43,741 bases of DNA, from contig JAQXIP010000029.1 of the NCBI GenBank assembly GCA_029007845.1, positions 1-43,741 on the forward strand, read 5' to 3'. Positions 26,567-37,164 of this stretch are shown here, in pieces; within the stretch, counting starts at the first letter, position 1; each line of letters opens with the position of its first letter. This DNA is from Clostridiales bacterium (GTDB lineage Bacteria; Bacillota; Clostridia; Lachnospirales; Lachnospiraceae). A model generated the notes under the pieces. The model did not search any database and was not told where the DNA came from. It saw only the letters and a program-made list of their open reading frames with translations. The position numbers were made by a program, and so were the translations under genes.

Positions 26567-28042
26567 ATGTATAACCTGTCGATGGAAGATGTAAAAACAC
26601 TGGCACAGAAAGAAGACTGCAAAGTACTCCCTTTGAGTAAAGAGATTTATTCGGACATCCGGACACCGATGGAAGTGCTTCGGATTCTTATGAATGTCAG
26701 TACCCACTGTTATATGCTGGAAAGTGTGGAAGACCGGGAAAAATGGGGACGCTATACGTTTCTTGGATATGATCCTACACTGGAGCTTACGGTAAGAAAT
26801 GGTCATATGACGATTAACAATGGAACGAAAATAACGATGGAGACAGAACATCCGGGAGCCCAGATTAAACAGATTATAGATGAAAATAAAAGTGTGAAGC
26901 TTGAAGGGCTTCCAACCTTTACCGGCGGACTGGTAGGTTATTTTTCCTATGATTACATGAAATACGCAGAGCCATCTCTTGTCCTCGATGCAGAAGATAA
27001 AGAAGGATTCAATGATGCGGATCTGATGCTGTTTGACAAAGTAATCGCCTTTGATAATCTGCGGCAGAAGATCGTGTTGATCGTGAATATCCGCACAGAA
27101 AATGTGGAAACAGAATATGAACGGGGAAGGCTTATGCTTGACCGGATGGAGCAGCTGATTAAAAACGGGAAGAAAAAAGCAATTCAGCCCTCTAAGCTCA
27201 CATCGGATTTCAGGGCGTTGTTTGATAAGGAAGCCTACTGCCAGATGGTGGAGAAGGCAAAGAACTATATCCGGGAGGGCGACATCTTTCAGGTGGTGCT
27301 TTCGAACCGGCTGGAAGCAGATTTTGAAGGAAGCCTGTTAAATACATACCGGGTTCTGCGTACCTTGAATCCATCACCGTATATGTTCTATTTCTCCAGT
27401 GATGACCTGGAGATTGCAGGAGCTTCCCCAGAGACACTGGTAAAACTGGAAGACAATGTACTGCACACCTTTCCACTGGCGGGAACAAGACCAAGGGGAA
27501 AGACAAGAAAAGAAGACTTAGAGCTTGAGAAAGAATTGTTAGCAGATGAGAAAGAGCTGGCAGAACATAATATGCTGGTGGATCTTGGGAGAAATGATAT
27601 TGGAAAGATCAGTGAATTTGGCAGTGTGGAAGTGGAAAAATATATGTCCATTGAGCGGTATTCCCATGTGATGCACATTGGTTCCACGGTTAGAGGAACG
27701 CTTCGAAAGGAGTTGTCGGCACTGGATGCGGTAGATTCCATTCTCCCGGCAGGTACCCTGTCGGGCGCGCCAAAGATCCGGGCATGTGAGATCATCAATG
27801 AACTGGAAAACAATAAGCGGGGCATCTATGGAGGTGCGATTGGTTATATTGATTTTACCGGCAACCTCGACACTTGTATCGCCATCCGGCTGGCCTATAA
27901 AAAGAACGGGAAAGTATTCATCCGTTCCGGAGCCGGAATCGTGGCAGACAGTGTTCCGGAGAAGGAATATCAGGAATGCATTAATAAAGCAGGTGCAGTG
28001 CGAAAAGCGCTCAAACTTGGGGAAGGAGAACTGGAAGGATGA
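26567..28042 (+). CDS. trpE: Anthranilate synthase component I
   Basis: 491 aa. Makes anthranilate from chorismate and ammonia or glutamine with TrpG. The ATG at 26567 is chosen because AAAGGAGGT lies six nt before it; the frame from 26456 runs back through the T-box. The feedback-inhibition motif appears as MLESVE near residue 46. The chorismate-binding domain is clear: IREGDIFQVVLSNRLEAD, GASPETLVKLEDN, HTFPLAGTRPRGKT, LPAGTLSGAPKIRA and RSGAGIVADSVPEKEYQE. It is translationally coupled to trpG by a 4-nt overlap. Confidence 0.97.
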   Translation: MYNLSMEDVKTLAQKEDCKVLPLSKEIYSDIRTPMEVLRILMNVSTHCYMLESVEDREKWGRYTFLGYDPTLELTVRNGHMTINNGTKITMETEHPGAQIKQIIDENKSVKLEGLPTFTGGLVGYFSYDYMKYAEPSLVLDAEDKEGFNDADLMLFDKVIAFDNLRQKIVLIVNIRTENVETEYERGRLMLDRMEQLIKNGKKKAIQPSKLTSDFRALFDKEAYCQMVEKAKNYIREGDIFQVVLSNRLEADFEGSLLNTYRVLRTLNPSPYMFYFSSDDLEIAGASPETLVKLEDNVLHTFPLAGTRPRGKTRKEDLELEKELLADEKELAEHNMLVDLGRNDIGKISEFGSVEVEKYMSIERYSHVMHIGSTVRGTLRKELSALDAVDSILPAGTLSGAPKIRACEIINELENNKRGIYGGAIGYIDFTGNLDTCIAIRLAYKKNGKVFIRSGAGIVADSVPEKEYQECINKAGAVRKALKLGEGELEG

Positions 28043-28614
28043 TACTGCTCATTGATAATTATGACAGCTTTAGTTATAACCTATATCAGTTGATTGGAAC
28101 CATTAACCCGGATATCAAAGTAATCCGGAATGACGAGATGACACCAGAAGAAATTCTTGAAAGTAAGCCATCCCATATTATATTATCTCCGGGACCCGGC
28201 AGACCGGAAGATGCAGGAATCTGTATCGATATGGTAAAAAAAGGAAGAGGAAAAATCCCGATTCTTGGTGTGTGTCTTGGACATCAGTCCATCTGCAAGG
28301 CATACGGCGCAGAGGTTGGCTATGCAAAACAGCTTATGCATGGGAAAACATCACAGGTAACCGTAACAGCCAAAACAAAAATTTTTGAACGGCTGCCGAA
28401 GCAGTTCCAAGTGGCAAGGTATCATTCCCTGGCAGCATTAAAAGAAACGATGCCGGACAGCCTGACGGTGACCGCCGAGACAGAAGACAAAGAAGTAATG
28501 GCAGTCAGTGATGAGAAAAATCAAGTATACGGAGTCCAGTTTCACCCGGAATCCATTTTGACCCCACTTGGCAAAGAGATTATGATTTCATTTTTAGGAG
28601 GAGAAAACAAATGA
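28039..28614 (+). CDS. trpG: Anthranilate synthase component II (glutamine amidotransferase)
   Basis: 191 aa, class I glutamine amidotransferase that supplies ammonia to Trp[16 protein letters not shown] start, the oxyanion region [11 protein letters not shown], the nucleophile Cys in GVCLGHQS, and the His-Glu pair in VQFHPESIL are all present. Overlaps trpE by 4 nt and trpD by 4 nt. Could also serve p-aminobenzoate synthesis as a shared subunit, as in Bacillus; no pabB is seen here. Confidence 0.96.
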   Translation: MILLIDNYDSFSYNLYQLIGTINPDIKVIRNDEMTPEEILESKPSHIILSPGPGRPEDAGICIDMVKKGRGKIPILGVCLGHQSICKAYGAEVGYAKQLMHGKTSQVTVTAKTKIFERLPKQFQVARYHSLAALKETMPDSLTVTAETEDKEVMAVSDEKNQVYGVQFHPESILTPLGKEIMISFLGGENK

Positions 28615-29627
28615 TTCGTGAAGCAATTATTCAGTTATCAAACAAAGAAGATTTAACCTACGAGATGGCAGAACAGGTTATGGATGAGATTATGAGCGGT
28701 ACGGTATCAGAGCTGCAGATTGGTGCGTATCTGGTGGCACTGAGCATGAAAGGAGAAACTATTGATGAGATCAGCGGTTCTGCAAAAGGAATGCGCAACC
28801 ATGCAGTAAAACTGCTTCATGATATGGATGTATTGGAGATCGTAGGAACGGGCGGGGATCATTCCAATTCCTTTAACATCTCCACCACTGCTTCCATTAT
28901 TGCAGCTGCAGCAGGAGTTCCGGTAGCAAAGCATGGCAACCGGGCAGCTTCCAGTAAATGCGGTGCGGCAGATGTGTTAGAAGCATTAGGCGTTGACATT
29001 ACCGTATCACCAGAGACAAGTAAACAAATGCTGGAAAATATTAACATCTGCTTCCTGTTTGCCCAGAAGTATCATCTTGCCATGAAATATGTGGCACCGG
29101 TCCGCAAACAGCTTGCCATCCGCACAGTTTTTAATATTCTTGGCCCCCTTTCCAATCCGGCGGGAGCTACCCTGCAGCTTATGGGTGTATATGATGAGAG
29201 TCTGTTAGAGCCTTTGACACAGGTATTATCCCGTCTTGGAGTCAAACGTGCCATGGTTGTATACGGACAGGACTGCCTCGATGAGATCTCCCTTAGTGCG
29301 CCGACCAGTGTATGTGAATTAAAAGATGGAACGATTATAAAATATGAGATTACACCAGAGCAGTTTGGCTTTACCCGCTGCTCAAAAGATGACTTAAAAG
29401 GCGGTACGCCGGAGGAGAATGCAAAAATCACCAGAGATATTCTCTCCGGAGTGAAAGGACCAAAGAGAGATGCGGTTGTATTAAACTGTGCTGCAGCACT
29501 TCATGTGGCAAAGGAAAATCTTTCCATGGCGGATGCGGTCAAAGAAGTGGAGCAGATCATTGACAGTGGAAAGGCTATGGAAAAACTGAACCAGTTCATT
29601 GCGTATTCAAATGGAGAAAATAAATGA
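28611..29627 (+). CDS. trpD: Anthranilate phosphoribosyltransferase
   Basis: 338 aa. Adds phosphoribose from PRPP to anthranilate. PRPP-binding [39 protein letters not shown], and the second metal motif with [19 protein letters not shown] are intact. Length is normal and it is not fused to trpG. It overlaps both neighbours by 4 nt. Confidence 0.97.
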   Translation: MIREAIIQLSNKEDLTYEMAEQVMDEIMSGTVSELQIGAYLVALSMKGETIDEISGSAKGMRNHAVKLLHDMDVLEIVGTGGDHSNSFNISTTASIIAAAAGVPVAKHGNRAASSKCGAADVLEALGVDITVSPETSKQMLENINICFLFAQKYHLAMKYVAPVRKQLAIRTVFNILGPLSNPAGATLQLMGVYDESLLEPLTQVLSRLGVKRAMVVYGQDCLDEISLSAPTSVCELKDGTIIKYEITPEQFGFTRCSKDDLKGGTPEENAKITRDILSGVKGPKRDAVVLNCAAALHVAKENLSMADAVKEVEQIIDSGKAMEKLNQFIAYSNGENK

Positions 29628-30424
29628 TACTAGAAAAAATAGCAGAAGATACGAAAAAGCGTGTTTTGGAGAGCAAGGAGGCAGTCTCTTTCGAACGCAT
29701 GAAAGAGCAGGCCGAAACACTTTCCCAAAAAGAGTGGGAAGAAAATGGCAAACGTTTTTTCTTTCCGTTTGAACAGGCGTTAAAAAAGCCGGACATTTCT
29801 TTTATCTGTGAAGTAAAAAAAGCATCCCCCTCAAAGGGAATTATTGCCGAGTCGTTTGATTATGTGAAGATCGCAAAGGAGTATGAGAAGGCAGGTGCTT
29901 CTGCCATCTCTGTACTTACAGAGCCAAAGTACTTTCTAGGGGACAACCGGTATCTGACCGAAATCTCAAAGGAGGTGTCACTTCCGCTTTTGCGTAAGGA
30001 TTTTGTGGTAGACGTGTATCAGATCTATGAGGCAAAGGTAATCGGAGCCTCCGCAGTTCTGTTGATCTGTGAGATCACGGAAGAAAAACAGTTAATGGAA
30101 TATCTTGAGACGGCACACAGGCTTGGCCTTTCTGCTCTGGTAGAAGCCCACACGAAAGAGCAGATCGATAAAGCGGTTCGCCAGGGAGCCAGAATTATTG
30201 GTGCCAATAACCGGGATCTGACGAACTTCCAGGTAGATGTAGATACGGCAAAGAGGCTTAGGCATCTTGTTCCAGAGGAAGTGTTATTTGTATCCGAAAG
30301 TGGTATCAAGACACCAGAGGACATTGCTCATTTAAGAGAAGCCGGGGCAGATGCCGTGCTCATTGGCGAGACACTTATGAAGAGCGAAGACAAGACAAAG
30401 ACGCTTCAATGGCTGAAAGGGTGA
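29624..30424 (+). CDS. trpC: Indole-3-glycerol phosphate synthase
   Basis: 266 aa, TIM barrel. Ring-closes CdRP to indole-3-glycerol phosphate. The catalytic lysines lie in [11 protein letters not shown] and [29 protein letters not shown] and the phosphate loops [14 protein letters not shown] and [11 protein letters not shown] are typical. Separate from TrpF, not fused. Coupled to trpD by 4-nt overlap. Confidence 0.97.
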   Translation: MILEKIAEDTKKRVLESKEAVSFERMKEQAETLSQKEWEENGKRFFFPFEQALKKPDISFICEVKKASPSKGIIAESFDYVKIAKEYEKAGASAISVLTEPKYFLGDNRYLTEISKEVSLPLLRKDFVVDVYQIYEAKVIGASAVLLICEITEEKQLMEYLETAHRLGLSALVEAHTKEQIDKAVRQGARIIGANNRDLTNFQVDVDTAKRLRHLVPEEVLFVSESGIKTPEDIAHLREAGADAVLIGETLMKSEDKTKTLQWLKG

Positions 30425-30428
30425 GGGC

Positions 30429-31034
30429 ATGGCAAAGATTAAAATATGTGGTTTAACAAGGTTAGAAGACATTGCCTTTGCCAATGAGCTTAAGCCGGAC
30501 TATGTAGGATTTGTGTTTGCCGAAAGCAGACGGAAGGTGTCTGCAGAGGACGCAATGGAACTTCGGAACGCACTGGTTTCGTCCATTCCCGCAGTGGGGG
30601 TATTCGTAGACCAGGACATGGACTGGATCGCCTCGCTGGTCGGGAAAGGAATCATCCAGATCGCGCAGCTTCACGGAAATGAGACAGAAGAAGAGATCCG
30701 GTATCTGAAGAAAAAATGTGGCTGCCCGGTTATACGGGCAGTCCGGGTAAACGGCGAGGCATCCATTTTGGAGGCACAAGTCCTTCCGGCCGATTACCTG
30801 CTGCTTGACAGCGGAGCCGGAAGTGGAAAGACGTTTTCCTGGGAGCATATTCCAAAGAAGCTTTCCAAACCTTATTTTCTGGCGGGCGGAATCAACGCAG
30901 AAAATGCCCGGAAAGCCATACAGGAAACAGAGGCATTTGCGCTAGATGCCAGCAGCAGTGTGGAAACAGACGGGGTGAAGGACCGGGAAAAGATGAAAGA
31001 ACTGATAAGGAGGATACGAACCTATGAAAGGTAG
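30429..31034 (+). CDS. trpF: Phosphoribosylanthranilate isomerase
   Basis: 201 aa, TIM barrel. Isomerises PRA to CdRP. The general base Cys is in [11 protein letters not shown] near residue 7, and the acid Asp is in the VGVFVDQDM strand region. [29 protein letters not shown] and [15 protein letters not shown] complete the phosphate site. Starts 4 nt after trpC; its 3' end overlaps trpB by 11 nt. Confidence 0.95.
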   Translation: MAKIKICGLTRLEDIAFANELKPDYVGFVFAESRRKVSAEDAMELRNALVSSIPAVGVFVDQDMDWIASLVGKGIIQIAQLHGNETEEEIRYLKKKCGCPVIRAVRVNGEASILEAQVLPADYLLLDSGAGSGKTFSWEHIPKKLSKPYFLAGGINAENARKAIQETEAFALDASSSVETDGVKDREKMKELIRRIRTYER

Positions 31035-32205
31035 ATATGGAATACATGGAGGACAATATATTCCCGAAACATTGATGAATGAGATTATTCATCTTGAGGA
31101 AGCATACGAATTTTATAAAAAGGATCCGGATTTCAACCGGGAACTTGATGACTTATTAAAAAATTATGCAGGCCGCCCATCTCTTTTGTATTATGCAGAG
31201 AAAATGACAAAGGATCTGGGTGGTGCCAAAATCTATCTGAAACGGGAAGATTTAAACCATACCGGTTCTCATAAGATTAATAACGTATTAGGCCAGGTTC
31301 TCATGGCAAAAAAGATGGGAAAGACAAGAGTCATCGCAGAGACCGGTGCGGGACAGCACGGTGTGGCAACCGCTACGGCTGCAGCACTTCTTGGTATGGA
31401 ATGCGAGATTTTTATGGGAAAAATGGATACTGACCGGCAGGCGTTGAATGTGTACCGGATGGAACTCTTAGGTGCTAAAGTGCATCCGGTTACGACAGGA
31501 ACGATGACGTTAAAAGATGCGGTAAATGAAACGATGCGGGAGTGGACAAACCGGGTATCCGATACCCATTATGTATTAGGCTCCGTTATGGGTCCTCATC
31601 CATTTCCGATGATTGTGCGGGATTTCCAGAGCATTATCAGTAAAGAGGCAAGGGAACAGATTCTTTTGAAAGAAGGAAAACTGCCGGATGTAGTCATGGC
31701 ATGCGTAGGCGGTGGAAGTAACGCCATGGGAATGTTCTACAACTTCATTCCGGATGAGAGCGTCAAGCTTATCGGCTGTGAGGCGGCCGGAAAAGGTGTG
31801 GATACGAAAGAAAATGCAGCAACGATAGCCAATGGAAGTCTCGGGGTATTCCACGGTATGAAGTCTTATTTCTGCCAGGATGAATATGGACAGATTGCAC
31901 CGGTGTATTCCATCTCTGCGGGACTCGATTATCCGGGAATCGGACCAGAACATGCGAACCTTCACGATACCGGAAGAGCCCAGTATGTTCCGGTTACCGA
32001 TGAAGAGGCAGTAAACGCATTTGAATACATTGCAAGAACAGAAGGCATCATCTGCGCGATCGAAAGTGCCCATGCCGTGGCACATGCCATGAAGATTGCA
32101 CCAACGATGAGAAAAGACCAGATTATTATCATCTGTCTGTCCGGACGAGGTGACAAAGATGTAGCAGCAATTGCAAGATACAGGGGGGTTGATATTCATG
32201 ACTAA
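31024..32205 (+). CDS. trpB: Tryptophan synthase beta chain
   Basis: 393 aa. Condenses indole with serine, PLP-dependent, in the alpha2-beta2 complex. PLP lysine in [34 protein letters not shown], phosphate-binding [12 protein letters not shown] and [14 protein letters not shown] are all present; this is the TrpB1 type that works with TrpA. AAGGAGG upstream of the ATG lies inside trpF. Overlaps trpA by 8 nt. Confidence 0.98.
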   Translation: MKGRYGIHGGQYIPETLMNEIIHLEEAYEFYKKDPDFNRELDDLLKNYAGRPSLLYYAEKMTKDLGGAKIYLKREDLNHTGSHKINNVLGQVLMAKKMGKTRVIAETGAGQHGVATATAAALLGMECEIFMGKMDTDRQALNVYRMELLGAKVHPVTTGTMTLKDAVNETMREWTNRVSDTHYVLGSVMGPHPFPMIVRDFQSIISKEAREQILLKEGKLPDVVMACVGGGSNAMGMFYNFIPDESVKLIGCEAAGKGVDTKENAATIANGSLGVFHGMKSYFCQDEYGQIAPVYSISAGLDYPGIGPEHANLHDTGRAQYVPVTDEEAVNAFEYIARTEGIICAIESAHAVAHAMKIAPTMRKDQIIIICLSGRGDKDVAAIARYRGVDIHD

Positions 32206-32980
32206 GAATCGAATTGCCAGTGCATTCTTAAATAAAAAAGCATTCATTCCTTTTTTGACCGGCGGGGATGGTGGAATTGAGAAAACAGAAGAATATATCG
32301 ATGCCATGATTCAGGGCGGAGCAGATTTAATTGAAATTGGAATCCCTTTTTCCGACCCGATTGCGGAGGGACCAGTTATTCAGGCAGCCGACCTTCGGGC
32401 ATTAGAAGCAGGAACAACAACAGACCAGTTATTTGATATGGTAACCCGCATCCGGAAAAAGACCCAGATACCACTTGTGTTCATGACCTATTTAAATCCG
32501 GTATTTCATTATGGATATGAGAAATTCTTTCTTCGTTGTGAAGAAGCAGGAATAGATGGCGTGATCATTCCGGATCTCCCATATGAAGAGAAGGAGGAAG
32601 TCAGACAGATAGCAGAACCCCATCAGGTATCCGTTATCTCCCTGATTGCGCCTACCTCCGAGCAGAGAATTGCCCAGATTGCAGAAGAGGCAGATGGATT
32701 TTTATATGTGGTGTCTTCCCTGGGAGTTACTGGTATGCGTGGAGAGATTACCACAGATCTCGATTCCATTCTGGCGGTGGCAAAGGAGAATGCTTCGGTA
32801 CCTGCGGCAGTGGGATTTGGAATTCACACTCCAGAGCAGGCGGCGAAGATTAGTAAGACCGCGGATGGAGTCATTGTGGGAAGCGCCATTGTAAAAATTA
32901 TTGAAGAACATGGGAAAGATGCGGCATCGTATATCTATGAGTATGTGAAAAGCATGAAGGATGCCATTACAGCGTCATAA
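32198..32980 (+). CDS. trpA: Tryptophan synthase alpha chain
   Basis: 260 aa from the ATG at 32198, with AGGGGGGTT just before; the in-frame ATT/CAG region upstream belongs to trpB. Cleaves indole-3-glycerol phosphate to indole. The catalytic Glu is in [20 protein letters not shown] and the Asp in [11 protein letters not shown]. The phosphate loops [10 protein letters not shown] and [10 protein letters not shown] are intact. Last gene of the operon. Confidence 0.97.
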   Translation: MTKNRIASAFLNKKAFIPFLTGGDGGIEKTEEYIDAMIQGGADLIEIGIPFSDPIAEGPVIQAADLRALEAGTTTDQLFDMVTRIRKKTQIPLVFMTYLNPVFHYGYEKFFLRCEEAGIDGVIIPDLPYEEKEEVRQIAEPHQVSVISLIAPTSEQRIAQIAEEADGFLYVVSSLGVTGMRGEITTDLDSILAVAKENASVPAAVGFGIHTPEQAAKISKTADGVIVGSAIVKIIEEHGKDAASYIYEYVKSMKDAITAS

Positions 32981-33125
32981 GAGCCTTATTTTTGAAAGTG
33001 AAGGGCGGATATTCTTTCGATAAAAAAGAAAAAAGGAAACCTAAAAAAATTATATGATAACCTAAAGATTGATGCACGGATTGTAATATATAAGCTTATT
33101 ATCTACATTTCGATGTGTTGACACA

Positions 33126-33161
33126 GAAAACCCCAGAGCCAAAGGAGGTTCTGGGGTTTTC
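33126..33161 (+). terminator. Bidirectional terminator between trp and rib operons
   Basis: AAAACCCCAGAGCC (33127-33140) pairs with GGTTCTGGGGTTTT (33147-33160), loop 6 nt, with A and T runs at the feet, so it can stop both the rightward trp and the leftward rib transcripts. The stretch between the trpA stop and this stem (32981-33125) is AT-rich and shows no gene. Confidence 0.9.
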
Positions 33162-33189
33162 TACTTCATCTGCCTAGCAGTACACGGTT

Positions 33190-33660
33190 CTAGCTTTCAA
33201 TCTCCCGGATCAGGTTTACCATCTCAATGGCACCCAATGCACAGTCATAGCCTTTATTTCCTGCCTTTGTACCGGCACGCTCGATGGCCTGCTCAATATT
33301 TTCTGTTGTCAGGATACCGAACATAACCGGAATCTCGCTGGAGAGAGAAACGGATGCAATTCCTTTTGACACTTCGTTGCACACATAATCATAGTGACTT
33401 GTGTTGCCGCGGATGACCGCACCAAGACAGATAATTGCATCGTACTTTCCGCTTTTTGCCATCTTGGAAGCAATCAGGGGAATCTCAAATGCTCCTGGTA
33501 CCCAGGCAATCTGGATATCTTCTTCCTTCACATCATGCCGCAGCAGCCCGTCCATCGCTCCGCTTACCAGTTTCGATGTAATGAATTCATTAAAACGAGC
33601 TGCTACAATACCAATCTTCATGTCCTTTGATACAAGATTTCCTTCGTAAGTTTTCATCAT
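33190..33660 (-). CDS. ribH: 6,7-dimethyl-8-ribityllumazine synthase
   Basis: 156 aa. Joins the ribitylamino-uracil with dihydroxybutanone phosphate in a 60-subunit icosahedral or pentameric cage. Visible: [57 protein letters not shown] and [24 protein letters not shown], split over the usual strands. Last gene of the rib operon, 66 nt after ribBA. Two adjacent ATGs (33660, 33657) are possible starts after AAAGGAG. Confidence 0.97.
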   Translation of the reverse strand: MMKTYEGNLVSKDMKIGIVAARFNEFITSKLVSGAMDGLLRHDVKEEDIQIAWVPGAFEIPLIASKMAKSGKYDAIICLGAVIRGNTSHYDYVCNEVSKGIASVSLSSEIPVMFGILTTENIEQAIERAGTKAGNKGYDCALGAIEMVNLIREIES

Positions 33661-33726
33661 TTCATTTCTCCTTTTATAATAAAAATGTTGTTATTGCTTT
33701 GAGGGGGGACTCGAAAAATACCTGCT

Positions 33727-34926
33727 CTAATAATCCAGAATATGTCCCATCTTATTCTGCTTTGTCTTCAGATAAGGAAGATCATATGCCGTAGCGTCCA
33801 TCTGGATTGGAACCCGCTCCTGGATTTCGATACCAAAATCGGACAGCTGGTATACCTTATCCGGGTTGTTGGTCAAAAGCCGCATGGTTTTTACCCCAAG
33901 ATCCTTGAGAATCTGTGCACCGATATAATATTCCCGTTCGTCACCGGCAAAGCCCAGATATAAATTGGCTTCCAGCGTATCCATGCCCTGTTCCTGCAGT
34001 TCGTAGGCTTTCAGCTTGTTAATCAGACCGATGCCCCGGCCTTCCTGACGCATGTAAAGCAGGATGCCCCTGCCTTCCTGTTCAATCTGGGTCATGGCGG
34101 AGGCAAACTGCTGTCCGCAGTCACAGCGCAGGGAGCCGAAGGTGTCTCCGGTGAGGCATTCGGAATGTACCCGGCACAGGATATCTTCTCCGTCCCCAAT
34201 ATCCCCTTTTACCAGGGCTACATGGTGTTCGCCATTTAGTTTGTTTACATATCCATAAGCCATGAATTCCCCATATTTCGTTGGCATTTTTGTGGTGGTC
34301 ACCCGGTCCACTAATTTTTCATGGCGTTTCCGGTAGTTTTGCAGATCGGCAATGGTGATAAAGGTCAGGTTCCACTCCTTTGCAAGCTCGATTAATTCCG
34401 GTGTCCGCATCATCGTTCCGTCTTCCCGCATGATTTCACAGCAAAGACCACATTCCTTTAAGCCGGCAAGACGCATCAGGTCTACAGTGGCCTCGGTATG
34501 GCCGTTTCGCTCTAACACACCGTGTTCTTTGGAAAGCAGGGGAAACATGTGACCCGGGCGCCGGAAATCTTCCGGCCGGGTGCCTTCCTCCACGCATTTC
34601 ATGGCAGTAATGGAACGTTCCGCAGCAGAGATGCCGGTGGTAGTGCTGATATGGTCGATGGATACCGTAAATGCCGTTTCGTGGTTATCGGTATTATTAG
34701 ATACCATCTGGGGAATCTGAAGCTTTTTCACATATTCCTCAGACATTGGCATGCAGATCAGGCCTTTTCCGTGGGTTGCCATAAAATTAATATTTTCCGT
34801 GGTGGCAAACTGTGCAGCACAGATAAAATCCCCTTCATTTTCCCGGTTCGGATCATCTGTCACAAGGACAATTTTTCCGTTCCGCAGATCTTCCAGTGCT
34901 TCTTCAATCGTATTAAATGAAAACAT
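33727..34926 (-). CDS. ribBA: Bifunctional DHBP synthase / GTP cyclohydrolase II
   Basis: 399 aa. The N-terminal half (about 1-200) is 3,4-dihydroxy-2-butanone-4-phosphate synthase: [19 protein letters not shown]-type motif (read here as [16 protein letters not shown]), [11 protein letters not shown] and [10 protein letters not shown] with [13 protein letters not shown]. The C-terminal half is GTP cyclohydrolase II with the zinc cysteines in [20 protein letters not shown] and [19 protein letters not shown]. Together they supply both precursors of riboflavin. Third gene in ribDEBAH order. Confidence 0.97.
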   Translation of the reverse strand: MFSFNTIEEALEDLRNGKIVLVTDDPNRENEGDFICAAQFATTENINFMATHGKGLICMPMSEEYVKKLQIPQMVSNNTDNHETAFTVSIDHISTTTGISAAERSITAMKCVEEGTRPEDFRRPGHMFPLLSKEHGVLERNGHTEATVDLMRLAGLKECGLCCEIMREDGTMMRTPELIELAKEWNLTFITIADLQNYRKRHEKLVDRVTTTKMPTKYGEFMAYGYVNKLNGEHHVALVKGDIGDGEDILCRVHSECLTGDTFGSLRCDCGQQFASAMTQIEQEGRGILLYMRQEGRGIGLINKLKAYELQEQGMDTLEANLYLGFAGDEREYYIGAQILKDLGVKTMRLLTNNPDKVYQLSDFGIEIQERVPIQMDATAYDLPYLKTKQNKMGHILDY

Positions 34927-34993
34927 ATTAAAAACTGTCTCCTTTCTCTCTGTATTGTCATGATTGTTTTGGATGGGAATCGTGTGAGACGGA

Positions 34994-35647
34994 TTAGTAT
35001 CCGTATTTTGCTAAAAAATCCCGTGTGATAACCGACTGGCTGCTGGCTTCTGGTTCTTCCGGATGAGACAGCAGCTTTTCCAAATATTTTCCAATGATAT
35101 CAGTCTCAAGATTCACCGTGTCACCCGTTTTCCGCTCCTTAAGCACCGTTACGCTTACCGTGTGTGGAATAGCAGAGATGGCGAATGAGGCGGAAGACAC
35201 CTTTGCTACGGTGAGACTGATGCCATCGATGGCGATGGAACCTTTTTCAACAATATACCGAAGCACGTCGGAATCTGTCTGGATGGTATACCAGATGGCA
35301 TTGTCGTCCCGGGTGATGTCTGTAATGGTGCCCACTCCATCCACATGCCCTGCCACAATGTGGCCGCCAAAACGTCCGTTTGCAGGCATGGCCCGCTCCA
35401 GGTTCACATGGCTTCCTACGCCAGCGTGTGCCAGGGAAGAACGGTTAAGCGTCTCATGCATCACATCCGCAGTAAATCCGGAATCTCCATAGGAGGTGAC
35501 GGTGAGGCATACGCCGTTTACGGCAATGCTGTCACCAATATGCACATCCGACAGGATTTCCTTAGCCTGAATGTGCAGGATAGCAGAATGAGCCCCTTTT
35601 TGAATCTGTTTAATGGTTCCAATCTCTTCAATGATTCCTGTAAACAT
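34994..35647 (-). CDS. ribE: Riboflavin synthase alpha chain
   Basis: 217 aa from the ATG at 35647, two bases after the ribD stop, with GCGAGGT inside the end of ribD. Dismutates two lumazines to riboflavin. Two homologous lumazine-binding barrels are visible: [12 protein letters not shown] with [11 protein letters not shown], and [15 protein letters not shown] with [11 protein letters not shown]. The final helix ([10 protein letters not shown]) gives the trimer contact. The open frame upstream of 35647 is inside ribD. Confidence 0.96.
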   Translation of the reverse strand: MFTGIIEEIGTIKQIQKGAHSAILHIQAKEILSDVHIGDSIAVNGVCLTVTSYGDSGFTADVMHETLNRSSLAHAGVGSHVNLERAMPANGRFGGHIVAGHVDGVGTITDITRDDNAIWYTIQTDSDVLRYIVEKGSIAIDGISLTVAKVSSASFAISAIPHTVSVTVLKERKTGDTVNLETDIIGKYLEKLLSHPEEPEASSQSVITRDFLAKYGY

Positions 35648-35648
35648 G

Positions 35649-36737
35649 TTAGTGGCATACCTCGCTTTCAATGAGAAAATCATCCCCTAATTTTGTCACC
35701 ACGCTGTTTTTTAACCGTGTGCAAAGATCCGGGACACAATATCCGATGCCACCTACAGGGGATTTGGCATCTGCTCCGCCAAACAGCTTCGGGGCAAGAT
35801 AGGTCTGCACTTTCTGCACCAGTCCCTCTTCTAAGAAAGACCAGTTCAGCTCTGCGCCCCCTTCCAGCAAGATGCTGTCGATATTCCGGCTGCCAAGCTG
35901 CTTCAATAATTCCGTCAGATTGATATGGCCATTTTTCTCAGGAAGGGTAAGAATCTGAAAGCCTTTTTCCCTGTAGGGAGCATGTTTACTTTCATCCTGG
36001 CATAATGTGGCAAGGATGGTGGGAACCTCTGCGGCAGTGGCAGCGATTCTGGAAGAAAGGGGAGTCCGAAGCTGGCTGTCACAGATAATCCGGACTGGAT
36101 TTATTCCCTGTTCCAGGCGGCAGGTTAATAAGGAATCATCCGAAAGAATGGTTCCGATTCCTGCCATGATACCGCTGAAGCGGTGGCGCTGTGTCTGGAC
36201 ATGGGCTCTTGCCTCTTCCCCGGTAATCCACTTGGAGGCTCCGGTGTAGGTGGCGATTTTTCCATCCATGGTCATGGCATACTTCATCACTACATAAGGA
36301 GTTTTTGTCCGGATAAAGTGAAAAAATACTTCATTCAGCCGGTTGCATTCTTCTTCCAGAATGTGTTGTGTAATCTGGATGCCATGTTCCTTTAACAGAC
36401 GGATGCCCTTTCCGCTGACAAGAGGATTGGGATCGCCGGAGCCAATGACAACACGGGAAATCCCGGCTTCAATGATTGCATCCACACAGGGTGGCTGTTT
36501 TCCGTGATGGCAGCACGGTTCCAGGGTAACATAGATGGTGGCGCCATCAGGGGACTCACTGCAGTGTTTTAATGCATTCCGCTCTGCGTGGAGATCGCCA
36601 TAGCGCTCATGGTATCCTTGTCCGATGATGCGGCCGTCTTTTACAATGACTGCGCCCACCATTGGATTGGGGGATACATAGCCGCAGCCTTTTTTGGCAA
36701 GCTCTAATGCAAGAGCCATATATTCCTTGTCATTCAT
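35649..36737 (-). CDS. ribD: Bifunctional deaminase/reductase RibD
   Basis: 362 aa. Deaminates and then reduces the pyrimidine intermediate after GTP ring opening. The N-terminal deaminase domain has the zinc residues in LHAERNAL and EPCCHHGKQPPC. The reductase domain starts near KTPYVVMKYAMTMDGKIAT and contains ITGEEARAHVQ and SILLEGGAELNWSFLEE. The ATG at 36737 is chosen because GGAGGAGATC lies just upstream; the longer frame from 36794 runs through the riboswitch terminator. First gene of the operon. Confidence 0.97.
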   Translation of the reverse strand: MNDKEYMALALELAKKGCGYVSPNPMVGAVIVKDGRIIGQGYHERYGDLHAERNALKHCSESPDGATIYVTLEPCCHHGKQPPCVDAIIEAGISRVVIGSGDPNPLVSGKGIRLLKEHGIQITQHILEEECNRLNEVFFHFIRTKTPYVVMKYAMTMDGKIATYTGASKWITGEEARAHVQTQRHRFSGIMAGIGTILSDDSLLTCRLEQGINPVRIICDSQLRTPLSSRIAATAAEVPTILATLCQDESKHAPYREKGFQILTLPEKNGHINLTELLKQLGSRNIDSILLEGGAELNWSFLEEGLVQKVQTYLAPKLFGGADAKSPVGGIGYCVPDLCTRLKNSVVTKLGDDFLIESEVCH

Positions 36738-36760
36738 GTTTTGATCTCCTCCATGAAAGA

Positions 36761-36809
36761 AAAAATGCCCTGAATGAAAGAATCCATCAATCAATCAAGG
36801 CACATTTTA
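36761..36809 (-). terminator. FMN-riboswitch expression-platform terminator
   Basis: On the minus strand AAAATG-TG-CCTTGA (36809-36796) pairs with TCAGGGCATTTTTT (36774-36761), with a small bulge and one wobble. It lies between the aptamer and the ribD ribosome site and should form when FMN is bound. Confidence 0.75.
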
Positions 36810-36824
36810 TCCGCTAAAAAAAAT

Positions 36825-36937
36825 AAAATCTTCTTCTATCCAGACTGTACTGTCGGCTTCGGAGTTGCACCGAATCATGCCTTGCGGCTCGTGGGCTGTA
36901 CCACCGGTAGGGAGTTGCACCCTGCCCTGAAGATTTT
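36825..36937 (-). promoter_or_regulatory. FMN riboswitch (RFN element)
   Basis: The minus strand reads GAAGATTTT-complement P1 (36937-36929 with 36833-36825, 9 bp), then AGGGCAGGGTGCAACTCCC, CGGTGG, GAGCCGC, TCGGTGCAACTCCGAAGCC and AGTCTGGAT, the conserved blocks of the FMN aptamer with its six-stem junction. High FMN should shut off ribDEBAH by termination. The twin GGTGCAACTCC repeats are the two loop arms typical of this class. Confidence 0.97.
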
Positions 36938-36955
36938 GTTGAGTTGATAAAACAA

Positions 36956-36984
36956 AGTATACTCTGTAAAGGGAAGTGTGTCAA
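36956..36984 (-). promoter_or_regulatory. Promoter of the rib operon
   Basis: On the minus strand TTGACA (36984-36979), 17-nt spacer, TATACT (36961-36956). Predicted start about 36949, just upstream of the FMN aptamer. Confidence 0.85.
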
Positions 36985-36992
36985 GGAATATG

Positions 36993-37020
36993 TTGACTTA
37001 ATTGGATAGAATGATATAAT
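36993..37020 (+). promoter_or_regulatory. Promoter for the signalling cluster
   Basis: TTGACT (36993-36998), 16-nt spacer, TATAAT (37015-37020) with extended -10 TGA. It is divergent from the rib promoter only 9 nt away. A leader of about 137 nt follows before the response regulator. Confidence 0.7.
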
Positions 37021-37079
37021 AGGTATACACTATAAAACGTTGTTATAAAACAATTAAAACATTAAAACGATAGGTTTAA

Positions 37080-37101
37080 CTGGTGCTGTTCTGGTGCTGT
37101 T
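37080..37101 (+). repeat. Perfect tandem direct repeat CTGGTGCTGTT x2 upstream of the response regulator
   Basis: Two exact 11-nt units at 37080-37090 and 37091-37101. An 11-bp period is one helical turn, so two protein subunits could bind the same face. It lies 64 nt upstream of the regulator start, inside the leader predicted from the promoter at 36993. SARP-type domains are known to bind direct heptamers repeated every 11 bp; a binding site for the adjacent regulator is an inference. Confidence 0.7.
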
Positions 37102-37164
37102 GACGTGATAAATTGATAAACAGGGTACAGGATTATAAAAAGAATGGATGGTGTATGACAATCT

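Noticed and set aside
31576-32307. 243-codon open frame antisense to trpB/trpA
   Set aside because: Spans two firmly identified genes on the opposite strand, with Cys/His-rich non-protein-like composition and no ribosome site.
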